Positions 7,230 through 16,027 of a stretch of 46,491 nucleotides of DNA are shown here, piece after piece. Where the stretch lies: contig JAPDIW010000031.1 of the NCBI GenBank assembly GCA_029259415.1, positions 1 through 46,491 on the forward strand, written 5' to 3'. How positions within the stretch are numbered: position 1 is the stretch's first letter; each line of letters begins with the position of its first letter. This DNA comes from Archaeoglobi archaeon (GTDB taxonomy: Archaea; Halobacteriota; Archaeoglobi; Archaeoglobales; Archaeoglobaceae). The notes below the pieces were generated by a model. The model ran no database searches. It saw only the letters and a program-made list of their open reading frames with translations, and was not told where the DNA came from. Made by a program: the position numbers and the translations under genes.

Positions 7230-8471
7230 ATGACAGAGGTTGAAAAAGGTATATACTTCCCACGTAGTAAGATTGATGAAATCAAGCGGAAAAGGTTCAG
7301 GAGTATTCTGAAGTACGTTTACGATAACTCTCCGTTTTACAGACGGCTTTTCAAGGATAACGGCATAGATGTAGATTCCGTAAAAGGTCCTGAGGACATT
7401 AGCAAGCTTCCCTTGACAACAAAACAGCACCTCCGGGATGCTTATCCACTTAAAATGGCGTGCGTTTCCAAAGAAAAGATCGTAAGGATTCAGATGAGTG
7501 GTGGGACGACGGGACAGCCTGTAATCATTCCTTACACTCGCCACGATGTGGAGCAGTGGAAGGAAATGCTTCTGAGAGATTTTCACCTTGCAGGAATAAC
7601 GTCTAAAGATGTAATCCAGATCACTCCAGCCTTCGGTCTGTGGAATGGAGGCTTTGGATTCCATTTTGCCGCAGACGCGATAAACGCCTTCGTAATACCT
7701 ATCGGAGCCGGAAACACCAGAAATCAGGTCAGGTTCATGGTTGACTTCGGCACAACTGTTCTGTGTGCGACTGCGAGCTATCCTTTGAGGATTGCCGAGG
7801 TTGCGGAGGAAATGGGATACAGTCCAGCAGAGCTTCCAGTTGAGAAAATGCTGCTTGGTGCTGAACCATGGAGCGAAGAGATGAGGAGACAGATTGAGAA
7901 AACATTTGAATGCAGAGCATACGATATCCCCGGCTTAACAGAAATGGGGGGTGTTGGAACAGTAGGCTTTGAGTGTCCCCACCGTAATGGTCTGCACATC
8001 TGGGAGGACAACTACATCGTCGAAATAATCGACCCCGAAACAGGAGAGGTTGTTGAAGACGGAGAAGAAGGAGAGATAGTCTACACATCCCTCAACAGGG
8101 AGGCGATGCCCCTCATAAGATATCGGAGTGGTGAGATTTCTGCTGTTGTTTCAAGGGAAAAATGTGAATGCGGAATTGAGCACATGACGATAAAGCGGAT
8201 AAGGGGTAGAACTGACGATATGGTGATTTACAAGGGTGTCAAGTTCTATCCGAGTGATATCGAGCAGATTCTTGCCTCATACGGCGTTAGGCACTACAGG
8301 ATAGAGGTGGGTAACGGAATAAGGGTGATTTTCGAAGGTGAAAACGGGCTTGCAGGGAAAGTAGCGAAGGACATCAAGGAGTTCTTGGGATTCAGTCCAA
8401 GAGTTGAGGTTATGCAGCCCGGATCGCTTGAGAGGTTTGAGGGTAAGGCTAAGAGACTTTTCAGGGGGTGA
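7230..8471 (+). CDS. Phenylacetate-CoA ligase family adenylate-forming enzyme (PaaK-like)
   Basis: 413 residues, normal for the PaaK branch of acyl-CoA synthetases, which activate a carboxylic acid via an acyl-adenylate to a CoA thioester in the cytoplasm. The ATP-binding loop is SGGTTGQP (about residue 90). DIPGLTEMGG resembles the adenylate-binding turn, and YRSGEISAVV and RIRGRTDDMVIYKGVKFYP mark the hinge and mobile C-terminal domain. TTTAAAT at about 7200-7206 sits near 27 bases before ATG 7230, so the mRNA may be leaderless. A membrane microprotein and a sodium symporter follow directly, so the operon probably imports and activates an organic acid. The substrate cannot be read from the sequence. 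Confidence 0.85.
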   Translation: MTEVEKGIYFPRSKIDEIKRKRFRSILKYVYDNSPFYRRLFKDNGIDVDSVKGPEDISKLPLTTKQHLRDAYPLKMACVSKEKIVRIQMSGGTTGQPVIIPYTRHDVEQWKEMLLRDFHLAGITSKDVIQITPAFGLWNGGFGFHFAADAINAFVIPIGAGNTRNQVRFMVDFGTTVLCATASYPLRIAEVAEEMGYSPAELPVEKMLLGAEPWSEEMRRQIEKTFECRAYDIPGLTEMGGVGTVGFECPHRNGLHIWEDNYIVEIIDPETGEVVEDGEEGEIVYTSLNREAMPLIRYRSGEISAVVSREKCECGIEHMTIKRIRGRTDDMVIYKGVKFYPSDIEQILASYGVRHYRIEVGNGIRVIFEGENGLAGKVAKDIKEFLGFSPRVEVMQPGSLERFEGKAKRLFRG

Positions 8472-8475
8472 TAAA

Positions 8476-8565
8476 GTGGTAATTGCGGTTGTTTACGCCG
8501 CATCTATTGGCCTTATGATTTTTGGATTTGCCGCGGCGCTGTTTAAGGCGAGGAGAGTGGAATGA
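8476..8565 (+). CDS. 29-residue single-span membrane microprotein
   Basis: GTG at 8476 follows a ribosome site (GGGGGTGAT) that overlaps the PaaK-like stop. It encodes 29 residues: a hydrophobic helix (VVIAVVYAASIGLMIFGFAA) then a basic tail, KARRVE. Its TGA overlaps the ATG of the symporter (ATGA), so it is translationally coupled. Small membrane partners occur with some symporters of this superfamily, so an accessory subunit is a reasonable guess. It is too short for most gene finders. Confidence 0.65.
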   Translation: MVIAVVYAASIGLMIFGFAAALFKARRVE

Positions 8566-10037
8566 TCATCGAGAGTGTGCTTATTGGTTACCTCGCATTG
8601 GTTATACTCATTGGTGTTTACGAATACAGGAAAACCAAGGGTTTGCTTGATTATTACCTCGCCGGCAAGAAGCTCGGAACGTTAGTGGTGAGCTTCTCCT
8701 TCTTCGCCACGTATTTCAGCACGGCGGCGTTTCTTGGCGGGGGAGGAACCGGATTCCTTCTTGGCTTTCAGTGGTCGGCTTTTCTGACATTCTTCCACAT
8801 ACTGTTCGCAATACTGGCGTGGATGGTTATAGCACCTCCGATGAAGAAGGTTGCGGATGAATACGGAGCAATAACGATTCCAGAGCTTTTCAGAAAAAGG
8901 GCGGGAGTTTTAAGCCAGGTTATCGCTGCTCTGGTGATAATTGTATTTTTTGAACTTTACATGGTCTCGATATACAAGGGAGCCGGAAACTTGCTTCAGG
9001 TCATGCTGTCAATGGACTACACAACAGGACTCGTGATTACGGCCTTAATCGTGATGGTTTACACCGCAATTGGCGGTTTCAGGGCGGTGGTGATGACTGA
9101 CCTCATTCAGGGCATAATCGTGCTCGTTGGCGGTGTTGCCCTCTTTCTAACACTCATTTACTCACTTGGTGGTTTAAGTTCTGCAATTGATGCCTTAAGC
9201 AACGCTAAAATATTAGGAGGGATGGATGGAAAGGCTCTCTTTGAGATTGGTAAAGTCGGCCCTCCACCGATACTGAAGGCTGGAATGATCGTCCCGTTCG
9301 TCCTGAGCCTTACCTTTGCCATAAGCGTCGCTCAGCTTGCCAGCCCACAGCTTGTTGTTAGATTTGTTGCAGCAAAGGACAGCAGGGTTATTGCAAACGG
9401 GATGATCCTGACACCGCTGATTATCGGAATTTTTGCAATCTGCGTTTTCAGCATCGGACCATTCGGCTGGGTTGTAATTCCAAAATATACAGATGATATT
9501 ACAGCTTTCCTTAAAGATACGGATTTGGTAGTGCCCTTTATCGCAATGAAGCTGTTTCCAGCCGGAATCAATGCTTTGCTTCTAACAGCAATAATCGCAG
9601 CGGCAATGTCAACGATAAACTCCCTGATCCACTTGGTAGCGACAGCTTTTGTAAGGGATTTGGTGCAGAACGTGAAAAGTCTTGAGGAAAAAGCAGCATT
9701 AAACCTGACGAGGATAGCTGTCTTTATATTCGCTGCAGTGCCTGTGGTTTTTGCAGTTAAGCCCATGGGAGTCATCGTTGAGATTGTGGGAGTGAGCTTC
9801 TCAGTAATAACCTCTGCATTCCTCGTTCCACTAATAGCCTGCCTTTACAGTGAGAGACCAAATTCTGCAGCAATCTCAGCCTCAATGGTTGCTGCAGTGA
9901 TTACGAGCGTTCTCTGGTACTTTTACTATTACAAGGTCTACTGGATTTATCCAGTTGTGCCAGGATTGGTTGTATCGGTTGCGGTGTTTGTGTTGTTCAG
10001 TCTCGCGTTTCCGCAGCCTTCAAAGGCCGAAGCGTGA
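8562..10037 (+). CDS. Sodium:solute symporter family (SSF) transporter
   Basis: 491 residues with about 13 hydrophobic helices. The N-terminus (ESVLIGYLALVILIGVYEYR) and the segments YYLAGKKLGTLVVSFSFFAT and AIGGFRAVVMTDLIQGIIVL are diagnostic of the SSF (PutP/PanF-like) family, which couples solute uptake to sodium. AAAMSTINSLIHLVATAFVRD matches the helix that carries sodium ligands. Its start overlaps the microprotein gene by ATGA. Location beside the CoA ligase points to a carboxylic acid as substrate, but this is inference. The last 41 bases overlap the convergent DUF371 gene. Confidence 0.92.
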   Translation: MIIESVLIGYLALVILIGVYEYRKTKGLLDYYLAGKKLGTLVVSFSFFATYFSTAAFLGGGGTGFLLGFQWSAFLTFFHILFAILAWMVIAPPMKKVADEYGAITIPELFRKRAGVLSQVIAALVIIVFFELYMVSIYKGAGNLLQVMLSMDYTTGLVITALIVMVYTAIGGFRAVVMTDLIQGIIVLVGGVALFLTLIYSLGGLSSAIDALSNAKILGGMDGKALFEIGKVGPPPILKAGMIVPFVLSLTFAISVAQLASPQLVVRFVAAKDSRVIANGMILTPLIIGIFAICVFSIGPFGWVVIPKYTDDITAFLKDTDLVVPFIAMKLFPAGINALLLTAIIAAAMSTINSLIHLVATAFVRDLVQNVKSLEEKAALNLTRIAVFIFAAVPVVFAVKPMGVIVEIVGVSFSVITSAFLVPLIACLYSERPNSAAISASMVAAVITSVLWYFYYYKVYWIYPVVPGLVVSVAVFVLFSLAFPQPSKAEA

Positions 10038-10434
10038 AAACGAGTTCTGTATTTTTCTCCTTTAAATATTCAACCATTTCTCTGTTTAAGTCGCATGCTG
10101 CCTTGTTTGCCCTAACAAGCAAGGTTCTGGAGCAGGTGTAGTTGCTCTTCCTCACCACGATATCTTCCGGATGGCTTAGGGTGAGGCTGCTGTCTCCCTT
10201 CCCGACTACCTTTTCTGAGATACCGTAGTCGGGGAGATGGAGTTCAACTTCGAAAGAATGCCCCGCTTTCAAAAGCGATTTCAAGTTTTCCGGTAAATCG
10301 AGAAGGCTTTTGTCCGCTCCAACACCAATTATACAATCTCCTCTCGGTGTTAAATGCTCGCTCTTCGTTATTTCAAAAGTGGTTCTGTGAGTTGCCCTGA
10401 TATTTTTATGGCCATGTGCAAAAATTTTAAACAT
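9997..10434 (-). CDS. DUF371 family protein
   Basis: 145 residues. MFKIFAHGHKNIRATHRTT, GDCIIGVGADKSLLDLPE and EDIVVRKSNYTCSRTLLVRA are the conserved segments of DUF371, a small archaeal family without established function. It has no signal peptide or membrane span. It starts 15 bases after the alba stop, so the two are probably co-transcribed. That links it loosely to chromatin or RNA biology but proves nothing. Its last codons overlap the convergent symporter gene by 41 bases. Confidence 0.85.
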   Translation of the reverse strand: MFKIFAHGHKNIRATHRTTFEITKSEHLTPRGDCIIGVGADKSLLDLPENLKSLLKAGHSFEVELHLPDYGISEKVVGKGDSSLTLSHPEDIVVRKSNYTCSRTLLVRANKAACDLNREMVEYLKEKNTELVFTLRPLKAAETRD

Positions 10435-10449
10435 GAAAAAGAGAAAAAA

Positions 10450-10719
10450 TTACTTCTTGGCGAGAGTTATCTCGATAGCCGAAACGTTTGCGGTTCCCTG
10501 CTCGCCCTCTATCTGTTCAGTTGAAATCTTAATGTCCTTCACATCAACATCTGGCAGGAAGCGCTTTCTGACAATCTCTGCAACATCCACTGCTCTGCTG
10601 ATGGCCCTACCTCTCGCCTTAATCGAAACTTCCGTCGCTCCACTGTTGAACTGCGTCAACACAGCCAGCACGTAATTCATCACAGGCTTGTTCCCAACAA
10701 ACACCGAATTCTCTGCCAT
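10450..10719 (-). CDS. albA: Alba chromatin/RNA-binding protein
   Basis: 89 residues, the standard Alba length. The start [20 protein letters not shown], the segment [19 protein letters not shown] and the EIVRKRF loop are the hallmark of this dimeric protein that coats DNA and RNA in archaea; the lysine of the FVGNKP loop is the one acetylated or contacting DNA in studied members. GGGGGTCGAG lies just upstream of ATG 10719, and a TATA-like AATTTAATATAA lies at about 10768-10780. DUF371 follows in the same direction. Confidence 0.97.
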   Translation of the reverse strand: MAENSVFVGNKPVMNYVLAVLTQFNSGATEVSIKARGRAISRAVDVAEIVRKRFLPDVDVKDIKISTEQIEGEQGTANVSAIEITLAKK

Positions 10720-10892
10720 TTTTCTCGACCCCCTTTTGTTTTTTGTGATAAGAGGAAAGTATGGGAGTTATATTAAATTTTCTACGCTAGGAGCCTTTCG
10801 GTTTGATTTCCGTTCATACAATCATTATTAAAAATTAGAATGAAGGAAATATTATGAACTCAACCGTGACCATGTGGCGGAAAATCCACTCA

Positions 10893-12095
10893 TTATCCTC
10901 CCAACCACTCTTTTTTAAGTACGTAAAAAGTCCCTTCGATTATGGAATTTCTTATCTTCTCCATAAGTTTGAGGATAAAGTAGAGGTTGTGGTAGGTGGC
11001 GAGGCGGAAGTAAAGCAGCTCGTTTGCTTTGTAGAGGTGCTTTAAATACGCTCTGGAGTAGTTCTGGCACACGAGGCACTCGCAGGTTCTGTCCACCGGC
11101 CTCGTGTCTCTCGTGAAGGACGAATTTTTGATGTGTATTCTGAATTTGTTCTTGACATTTCCGCCTTCAGCCGGGCTGACGTAGAGGTGCCCCCTCCTAG
11201 CCCATCTCGCTGGAGCTACGCAGTCGAACATGTCGATTCCCTTTTCCGTGCAGTTGAACAAATCTTCAACAGCACCTATACCGAGAAGGTGCCTTGGTTT
11301 CTCTTCGGGAAGAAGTGGAATGACCCAGTCGAGAATGTTGAGCATGTCCTGCTTGCTTTTTCCCAACGACCCTCCAATGCCGTATCCAGCAAAATCCCTC
11401 TCAGCCATGAACTTTGCCGACTTCTCCCTCAAATCCCTGTACTCACCACCCTGCACAACTCCAAATAAAGCCTGCCTTTTGTCGTAGTATTCTAAACACT
11501 CCTCAGCCCAGCGATGGGTTCTTTCCAGAGCCTTCTCCGTGTATTTTCTGTCCGAGAGGGGGGATGTGCACTCGTCAAAGGCGAAGATTATGTCCGAGCC
11601 GAGGTTAGACTGAATTTCCATGGACTTTTTTGGCGTTAGCTCCACGATCCTTCCAGATTTGGGGTCTTTAAACCTGACTCCTCTATCATTTACAAAGGCA
11701 AACTTCTCTCTCTCCACCTCCTTGAGCTTCTCCTCCTTCAACCCCTCAAGGAAGATGTTGTTTGCGATCTTTCCAACTCCATGCTCAAGTCCGTAGCCAA
11801 GGGAGAATGCCTGAAAACCGCCTGAATCTGTAACAATGGGCCCACCAAAGTTCATAAATTTGTGCAACCCTCCAAGTTCCCTGATAAGCTCATCTCCAGG
11901 TCTTAAGTGTAGATGGTATGTGTTTGCCAGGATAACTTCGACACCCATGTCTTTCAAATCTCTGTTGTCCAACCCTCTGATGGCTCCGAGAGTGGCCACA
12001 GGGATGAAAACTGGCGTTTTAAAGCTTCCATGCCTTGTCTTGACCACTCCAACTCTCATTCTGTCCAGTGTTGCCTTTATCTTGAATTTCAACAT
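10893..12095 (-). CDS. tgt: tRNA-guanine transglycosylase, bacterial (queuine) type
   Basis: 400 residues. The enzyme exchanges a guanine base of tRNA for a deazaguanine. VTDSGGFQAFSLG carries the general-acid aspartate, IDMFDCVAPARWARRGH the nucleophilic aspartate region, LFGVVQGGEYRDLR and GIGGSLG the substrate pocket, and CECLVC with YHNL the zinc site. These follow bacterial Tgt (position-34 queuosine) more closely than archaeal ArcTGT, which is longer and carries C-terminal PUA domains that are absent here. Bacterial PTR is PAR here. TATA-like TTTTAAG lies about 25 bases before ATG 12095, suggesting a leaderless mRNA. Whether it inserts preQ1-type bases in this archaeon is unknown. Confidence 0.85.
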   Translation of the reverse strand: MLKFKIKATLDRMRVGVVKTRHGSFKTPVFIPVATLGAIRGLDNRDLKDMGVEVILANTYHLHLRPGDELIRELGGLHKFMNFGGPIVTDSGGFQAFSLGYGLEHGVGKIANNIFLEGLKEEKLKEVEREKFAFVNDRGVRFKDPKSGRIVELTPKKSMEIQSNLGSDIIFAFDECTSPLSDRKYTEKALERTHRWAEECLEYYDKRQALFGVVQGGEYRDLREKSAKFMAERDFAGYGIGGSLGKSKQDMLNILDWVIPLLPEEKPRHLLGIGAVEDLFNCTEKGIDMFDCVAPARWARRGHLYVSPAEGGNVKNKFRIHIKNSSFTRDTRPVDRTCECLVCQNYSRAYLKHLYKANELLYFRLATYHNLYFILKLMEKIRNSIIEGTFYVLKKEWLGG

Positions 12096-12249
12096 CTGCC
12101 TGAGATTTTGACCTGAAACTTAAAAGTCATTCGTACTCAATATACTTCAACCGCACTTGCCCAAATTTCTCAAGGCGAAATTTTATATATGTTCAGAATG
12201 TTAAATGAATGCTAGGCCTGCAAAATTAAAAATCAGGAGGATGAAAATT

Positions 12250-12734
12250 ATGCATAAGAAAAGTCATGCTCACCTGCTTGGCCACATAGCATATGCCGGA
12301 CTGTATGGAGTTCTGATAATATCGACTATTTTTCTTTACAATCTGCCAATTTGGCGAGCCTACTTTACGCCGGATGGATAATTTTATTATTGGGAATCGC
12401 TTTTTTGTTGTGGTCAAGCAAATCAAGAAAGAGAAGATACATTGAAGGTAATGGCAGAGAAGCTCTTGTAGAAAGTGGCATGTATGCTCTTGTCCGTCAT
12501 CCTGAATTCTTGGGGCATATACTGATAATTTTTGCGCTTATCGTTATTTCCCAACACTGGATCAGCTTGACTGTTGGTGCAATCTTAATAGTCTTATTGT
12601 GTCTTGCCATGATAGAAGAAGAAAAGAGAAACATGGAAAAGTTTGGTGATGCATACAGAGATTACATGAAAAGAGTTCCGAGAATAAATTTAATAGCCGG
12701 AATTATTAGACAAATACAAGCCAAAGAAAAATAA
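12250..12734 (+). pseudogene. Isoprenylcysteine/phospholipid methyltransferase-like membrane protein, frameshifted
   Basis: AGGAGG at 12235-12240 precedes ATG 12250, and TTTTATATAT at 12181-12190 is a good TATA box. The first frame gives KSHAHLLGHIAYAGLYGVLI and ends at 12380. The second, from about 12346 to 12734, reads LASLLYAGWIILLLGIAFLL then MYALVRHPEFLGHILIIFAL. The RHPEFLGH motif, with EEEKRNMEKFGDAYRDYMKR, is that of ICMT/PEMT-type membrane methyltransferases that bind SAM. One added base near 12345 would restore about 161 residues. It may be a real pseudogene or a sequence error. Confidence 0.75.
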
Positions 12735-12817
12735 AGACAGGTGATAAAAGTCTGCTATCCTTTTAAACAAAAAAATAAAAATAAAATAAATTAAACTAAA
12801 CTCTATCATCGAGTCTG

Positions 12818-13271
12818 CTACCCATTGGCATATGTGGAGAGTCCTGCACCCTCCAAAATTCCTCTAACCTCTTTCATGATTTCTCTCAATTCCTCCATGC
12901 TTGTTGCCTGACTAACTTCCTCCTTCAGGGATTCGAGTTTGCTAACTGCATCGGTGTTATTGCTCTTCTCAAGTCTCTCGATTGCTCTCTCAATCTGCCT
13001 CAATGACATTTCCTTAGCTCTGTCCAACGCATGCTCCTCCATAATGCTCTTCAGTTCATCTGCTGAGTTCGCACTCTCAACGCTTCTCCTTCAGCGTTTG
13101 GAGTTTGCTTATTTTCATCTCAATTTCGCTGAGAATCCTTTCCTTCACTTCCTCGAAGTTATCCTCGTTTATTTCCAGCTTTGGCAATCCAGATTGCTGG
13201 TGTTCTATGGCAGCTGCCGATGCGACTCCTACAACCACCAGAACCAGCAATCCTAGCAGTATTTTTCTCAC
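12818..13271 (-). pseudogene. Secreted helical (coiled-coil) protein, frameshifted
   Basis: GTG 13271 opens a signal peptide (KILLGLLVLVVVGVASAAA), then acidic and helical sequence (NFEEVKERILSEIEMKISKL) to TGA at 13077. A second frame, entered by dropping one base at 13079-13080, continues ESANSADELKSIMEEHALDR and further heptad-like helices to 12818. Joined, the product is about 150 residues and would be exported. The pattern (ERLEKSNNTDAVSKLESLKE) resembles small helical surface proteins of Archaeoglobus and methanogens, function unknown. Its promoter carries the 40-bp element shared with the redox operon. Confidence 0.65.
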
Positions 13272-13318
13272 TTTGCATCACCCCCCCTCTTCTTTAACAA
13301 TTACAGGAACTCCGGTTA

Positions 13319-13358
13319 TATAAGTAGGAAGAAATGAAAATGTGCATCTTTGATCCAT
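13319..13358 (-). promoter_or_regulatory. Shared promoter element, copy 1 (secreted coiled-coil gene)
   Basis: On the minus strand the element starts ATGGATCAAAGATGCACATT and ends at the TATA box CTTATA. It matches the copy at 16028-16067 at 39 of 40 positions. It lies directly upstream of the TATA box that serves the gene starting at 13271, where an activator would bind. The conserved core is ATGGAYC and ATGCACAT. Confidence 0.8.
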
Positions 13359-13424
13359 CTTCAGGCGACAGAATTTTATTGTAAAAGTGAGAAAATGTCA
13401 GAAGTCAATAAAAATGAGAAAAAT

Positions 13425-15122
13425 TTACCCCTCAATAGGTTCTCCATTTGGCCAGTAGCCGAAGGGTTGCTTTTCCAGCTTCATCTCACCGTCAGATCCT
13501 TTGTAGATGTTTACCCAAACACGCCAGTTCTCATCATCCATATCGGGGAAGTCAAGGCGGAAGTGGCTTAAGCGACTCTCCTCTCTGAAAAGTGAGGCTC
13601 TCAACTTCATCTCTGCGTTAATTATCATGTTTTTGGTTTCATGGGCCAAACGCAACTCATGCAAGTCTCTTGCAACCAGCATCGGCACGTGATGGTCTCT
13701 TAGCTCTTCGACGTAAGTCAGAGCTGCACTGTAACCGGAATCTCTGCTAAGGGGCGCGAGAATTTCCTTCCTTATGCTGCTCATTGTCGAGTCTGAAATG
13801 TTCTGAACCTCAACCTGCTTTGCATAGTTTGCTGCCTCTTCTCCTGCAATCGCTCCCTGCACCGCCGAACCTGCGAGTGAGGAGCCGATTTGCGTGTATA
13901 TCCCTCCCGATTGATGCGATCCGAGCGCATCACCAGCTGCATACAGTCCCGGGATGTCAGTCGCGCATCTGTCATTAATCGGCACCAACCCTTCTGATTT
14001 GTGGATTGCCAAACCGGCTGAGGCTCCACCAACGATTTCACCCATCATTCCAGGACCCCCTCTTCCGAGCTCACCATCCTGTGGCGGTCTCATGTCTGAA
14101 GGAGGTCCACTTTCCCCCATGGAGACCTCTCTTCTCTCTGGTGCAGTTCTTCTGAACTCCTCAGGAACATATGGCCCTCCTGAGATGTCAGATTGGGAAA
14201 GTTGTTCCCCCATAGAGACCGGTCCTCCTTTCACGTATGCTATGTAGTTCAGTTCAACTCCTAAGTCATGATGCACTTCTACACCAGTTATGGATGGTTT
14301 ATTTTCGAAAATTCCATGCCATGAACTGTAGCAGTCAGCCGGATTTTGTGCTTGCGTCGTGTGGCCATCGTTCCACTCCTTACCTGTTATCCGAGCGCCA
14401 ATCTCGTACGCCATAACACTCCCATCGTGCGTTAAGTCACGAATGGGAAATCCGTACGGCTTGAATCCCCCTGCACCGGTGCAGAGAATCACGCTCTTAG
14501 CATTGAAAAAGTAAATCTTCTCCTCGTCCAAGCTGAATCCTGCAGCTCCAGCGATCACACCATTCTCCTTTATAAGGTGTGTAACCATAACACGCTCCTT
14601 GACTTCAATACCTCTCTCTTTGATCGGTCTGAGAAAAGGTTTGTGGCAAAGCGATGAATCAAAGAATCCCCATTTTTTGAGTTCTTCAGCCCTATCTTTT
14701 GAGTACATTGCGACCTGCCTTGTATATGCTCGGTTGTTTGAGCCCAATGCTGAGCGTGTAACGGCATCCACGTACTCATCCAGTGTGTAAGGACTTGTTT
14801 TCTCATCGAAAACAAAAAATCCCTTCGCAAACGGTGTCTGTCCAGAACACCCCAGACGCCCTTTGGAAACTATCAGAACCTTCGCACCTGCGTCGTGAGC
14901 CTTTACAGCAGCGAACAACCCTGCCATACCACCACCAATTACCAAGACGTCGGTTGTGACGAACTCCTCTGTGAACTTATCTTCATCAATATCCGACTCG
15001 TTTTCAATGAACGGCTCGCGGCTAAACCACCTGAATGCATAACCCATTGCAGCTATACCAGCAGTGGCTCCAGCTATGGTAAGGAACTGTCTTCTACTGA
15101 TTTTGAATCTCGAATCCTCCAC
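13425..15122 (-). CDS. Tat-exported FAD flavoprotein of the fumarate reductase/APS reductase family
   Basis: 565 residues. The N-terminus has a twin-arginine signal, SRRQFLTIAGATAGIAA, so the folded flavoprotein acts outside the membrane. TTDVLVIGGGMAGLFAAVKA is the FAD-binding fold, and GLYAAGDALGSHQSGGIYTQ the second FAD-contact motif. The insert around residues 300-360 (rich in Gly, Pro, Met) is unusual. There are no CxxCH heme motifs, unlike periplasmic flavocytochromes. I start at GTG 15122, which follows AGGAGGGGAGATAA; the gene overlaps the cytochrome b gene by 49 bases. It is probably the outer oxidoreductase subunit of the ferredoxin-cytochrome-flavoprotein operon. Its substrate is unknown. 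Confidence 0.85.
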   Translation of the reverse strand: MEDSRFKISRRQFLTIAGATAGIAAMGYAFRWFSREPFIENESDIDEDKFTEEFVTTDVLVIGGGMAGLFAAVKAHDAGAKVLIVSKGRLGCSGQTPFAKGFFVFDEKTSPYTLDEYVDAVTRSALGSNNRAYTRQVAMYSKDRAEELKKWGFFDSSLCHKPFLRPIKERGIEVKERVMVTHLIKENGVIAGAAGFSLDEEKIYFFNAKSVILCTGAGGFKPYGFPIRDLTHDGSVMAYEIGARITGKEWNDGHTTQAQNPADCYSSWHGIFENKPSITGVEVHHDLGVELNYIAYVKGGPVSMGEQLSQSDISGGPYVPEEFRRTAPERREVSMGESGPPSDMRPPQDGELGRGGPGMMGEIVGGASAGLAIHKSEGLVPINDRCATDIPGLYAAGDALGSHQSGGIYTQIGSSLAGSAVQGAIAGEEAANYAKQVEVQNISDSTMSSIRKEILAPLSRDSGYSAALTYVEELRDHHVPMLVARDLHELRLAHETKNMIINAEMKLRASLFREESRLSHFRLDFPDMDDENWRVWVNIYKGSDGEMKLEKQPFGYWPNGEPIEG

Positions 15123-15763
15123 TTATCTCCCCTCCTAATATCAGAAATGTATGTCCTGACAATCGTCACATACCCTCCAGCCATCAAAACCAGGTATAAA
15201 GCTTTCATCACTAAGTTCGAATGTCTTCCCAGAAGTAAAACGTGGTATCCCAATATAGTTAGAGAAACAATGGCCAGAACACCGTGAAACGTCCTCCACT
15301 TAATGTAATTTTTGAAAAGTTTTCTCCGATATGCAGAAGTTACTGCCATTGTCAAGATAGCAGCCCACCCACAAATTCCCAACAAAACAGCTGGATTGTT
15401 GTAGGTAGAGATAATCTCCCAAAAAGCTGTTATTGGCTTAACTCCCCCTTCAAATTGTCTCGGCAAAACTACCAAGAATGGATGGATCAGCAGAATGCTA
15501 ACTGAAAGGTAACCGATTAACTTATGCATTCTCACGATATCACTCATTCTGCCTTTTCCATCTATAAACCTGAACCCTCTTGTAAGGTAGAACTGGTTGA
15601 TCATTAGGATGAATGATATGATTGTCAGCAACGAAATGGTCTCTTTCAAAGCATTTCGCCTCGGAAAATCTCCCAGCAAGTAGATCATCAGAGCAACAAA
15701 AACAAATAGAAGACTTTTCCAAAGGAAACCGTATTTTTCCACAAGCTTTTTCATAGACCTCAT
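15074..15763 (-). CDS. Membrane cytochrome b-like (ferric-reductase-like) protein
   Basis: About 229 residues with six hydrophobic helices (for example SLLFVFVALMIYLLGDF and VRMHKLIGYLSVSILLIHPF). Paired histidines in RMHKLIGYLSVSILLIHPF and RTFHGVLAIVSLTILGYHVL sit on facing helices as expected for two hemes b, as in ferric-reductase-like transmembrane proteins. It lies between a ferredoxin gene (stop at 15771) and the exported flavoprotein (49-base overlap), so it likely carries electrons across the membrane. ATG 15763 follows GGGGATGAT; GTG 15769 and ATG 15754 are alternatives. Confidence 0.8.
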   Translation of the reverse strand: MRSMKKLVEKYGFLWKSLLFVFVALMIYLLGDFPRRNALKETISLLTIISFILMINQFYLTRGFRFIDGKGRMSDIVRMHKLIGYLSVSILLIHPFLVVLPRQFEGGVKPITAFWEIISTYNNPAVLLGICGWAAILTMAVTSAYRRKLFKNYIKWRTFHGVLAIVSLTILGYHVLLLGRHSNLVMKALYLVLMAGGYVTIVRTYISDIRRGDKWRIRDSKSVEDSSLP

Positions 15764-15770
15764 TTCCACA

Positions 15771-15986
15771 TCATCCCCACGAAACGATTACCGGGAGTGA
15801 TTTTTCGGGAGTGATTGTTATTGCATCGACCGGACAGTACAGCCTGCACAGGTGGCAAATTTGACAGTCCTCTGGATACTTGACGATGGCTTTTCCGCTT
15901 TTCGAATCGAGCCGGAAGACATCTGTGGGACAGACTTTCACACAAGTGCCGCATCCGATGCAACCGTTTATTTGCTCCACAACCAC
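15771..15986 (-). CDS. 2[4Fe-4S] ferredoxin
   Basis: 71 residues with two complete cluster motifs, CIGCGTCVKVCP and CQICHLCRLYCP. GGAGGTGA lies seven bases before the GTG at 15986, which I chose as start; GTG 15980 would remove two residues. There is no signal peptide, so it acts in the cytoplasm. As first gene of the redox operon it may feed electrons to the cytochrome b-like protein. Its promoter, with TATA at about 16025-16033, carries the shared 40-bp element. Confidence 0.9.
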   Translation of the reverse strand: MVVEQINGCIGCGTCVKVCPTDVFRLDSKSGKAIVKYPEDCQICHLCRLYCPVDAITITPEKSLPVIVSWG

Positions 15987-16027
15987 CCTCCTCTCACCTC
16001 CGCGGTGCAAATTTTGAGGATTTGGTT

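Noticed and set aside
7116-7664. Minus-strand open frame over the PaaK-like start
   Set aside because: It is a shadow of the well-supported plus-strand CoA ligase gene.
9332-9775. Minus-strand open frame inside the symporter
   Set aside because: Antisense shadow of transmembrane coding sequence, without motifs of its own.
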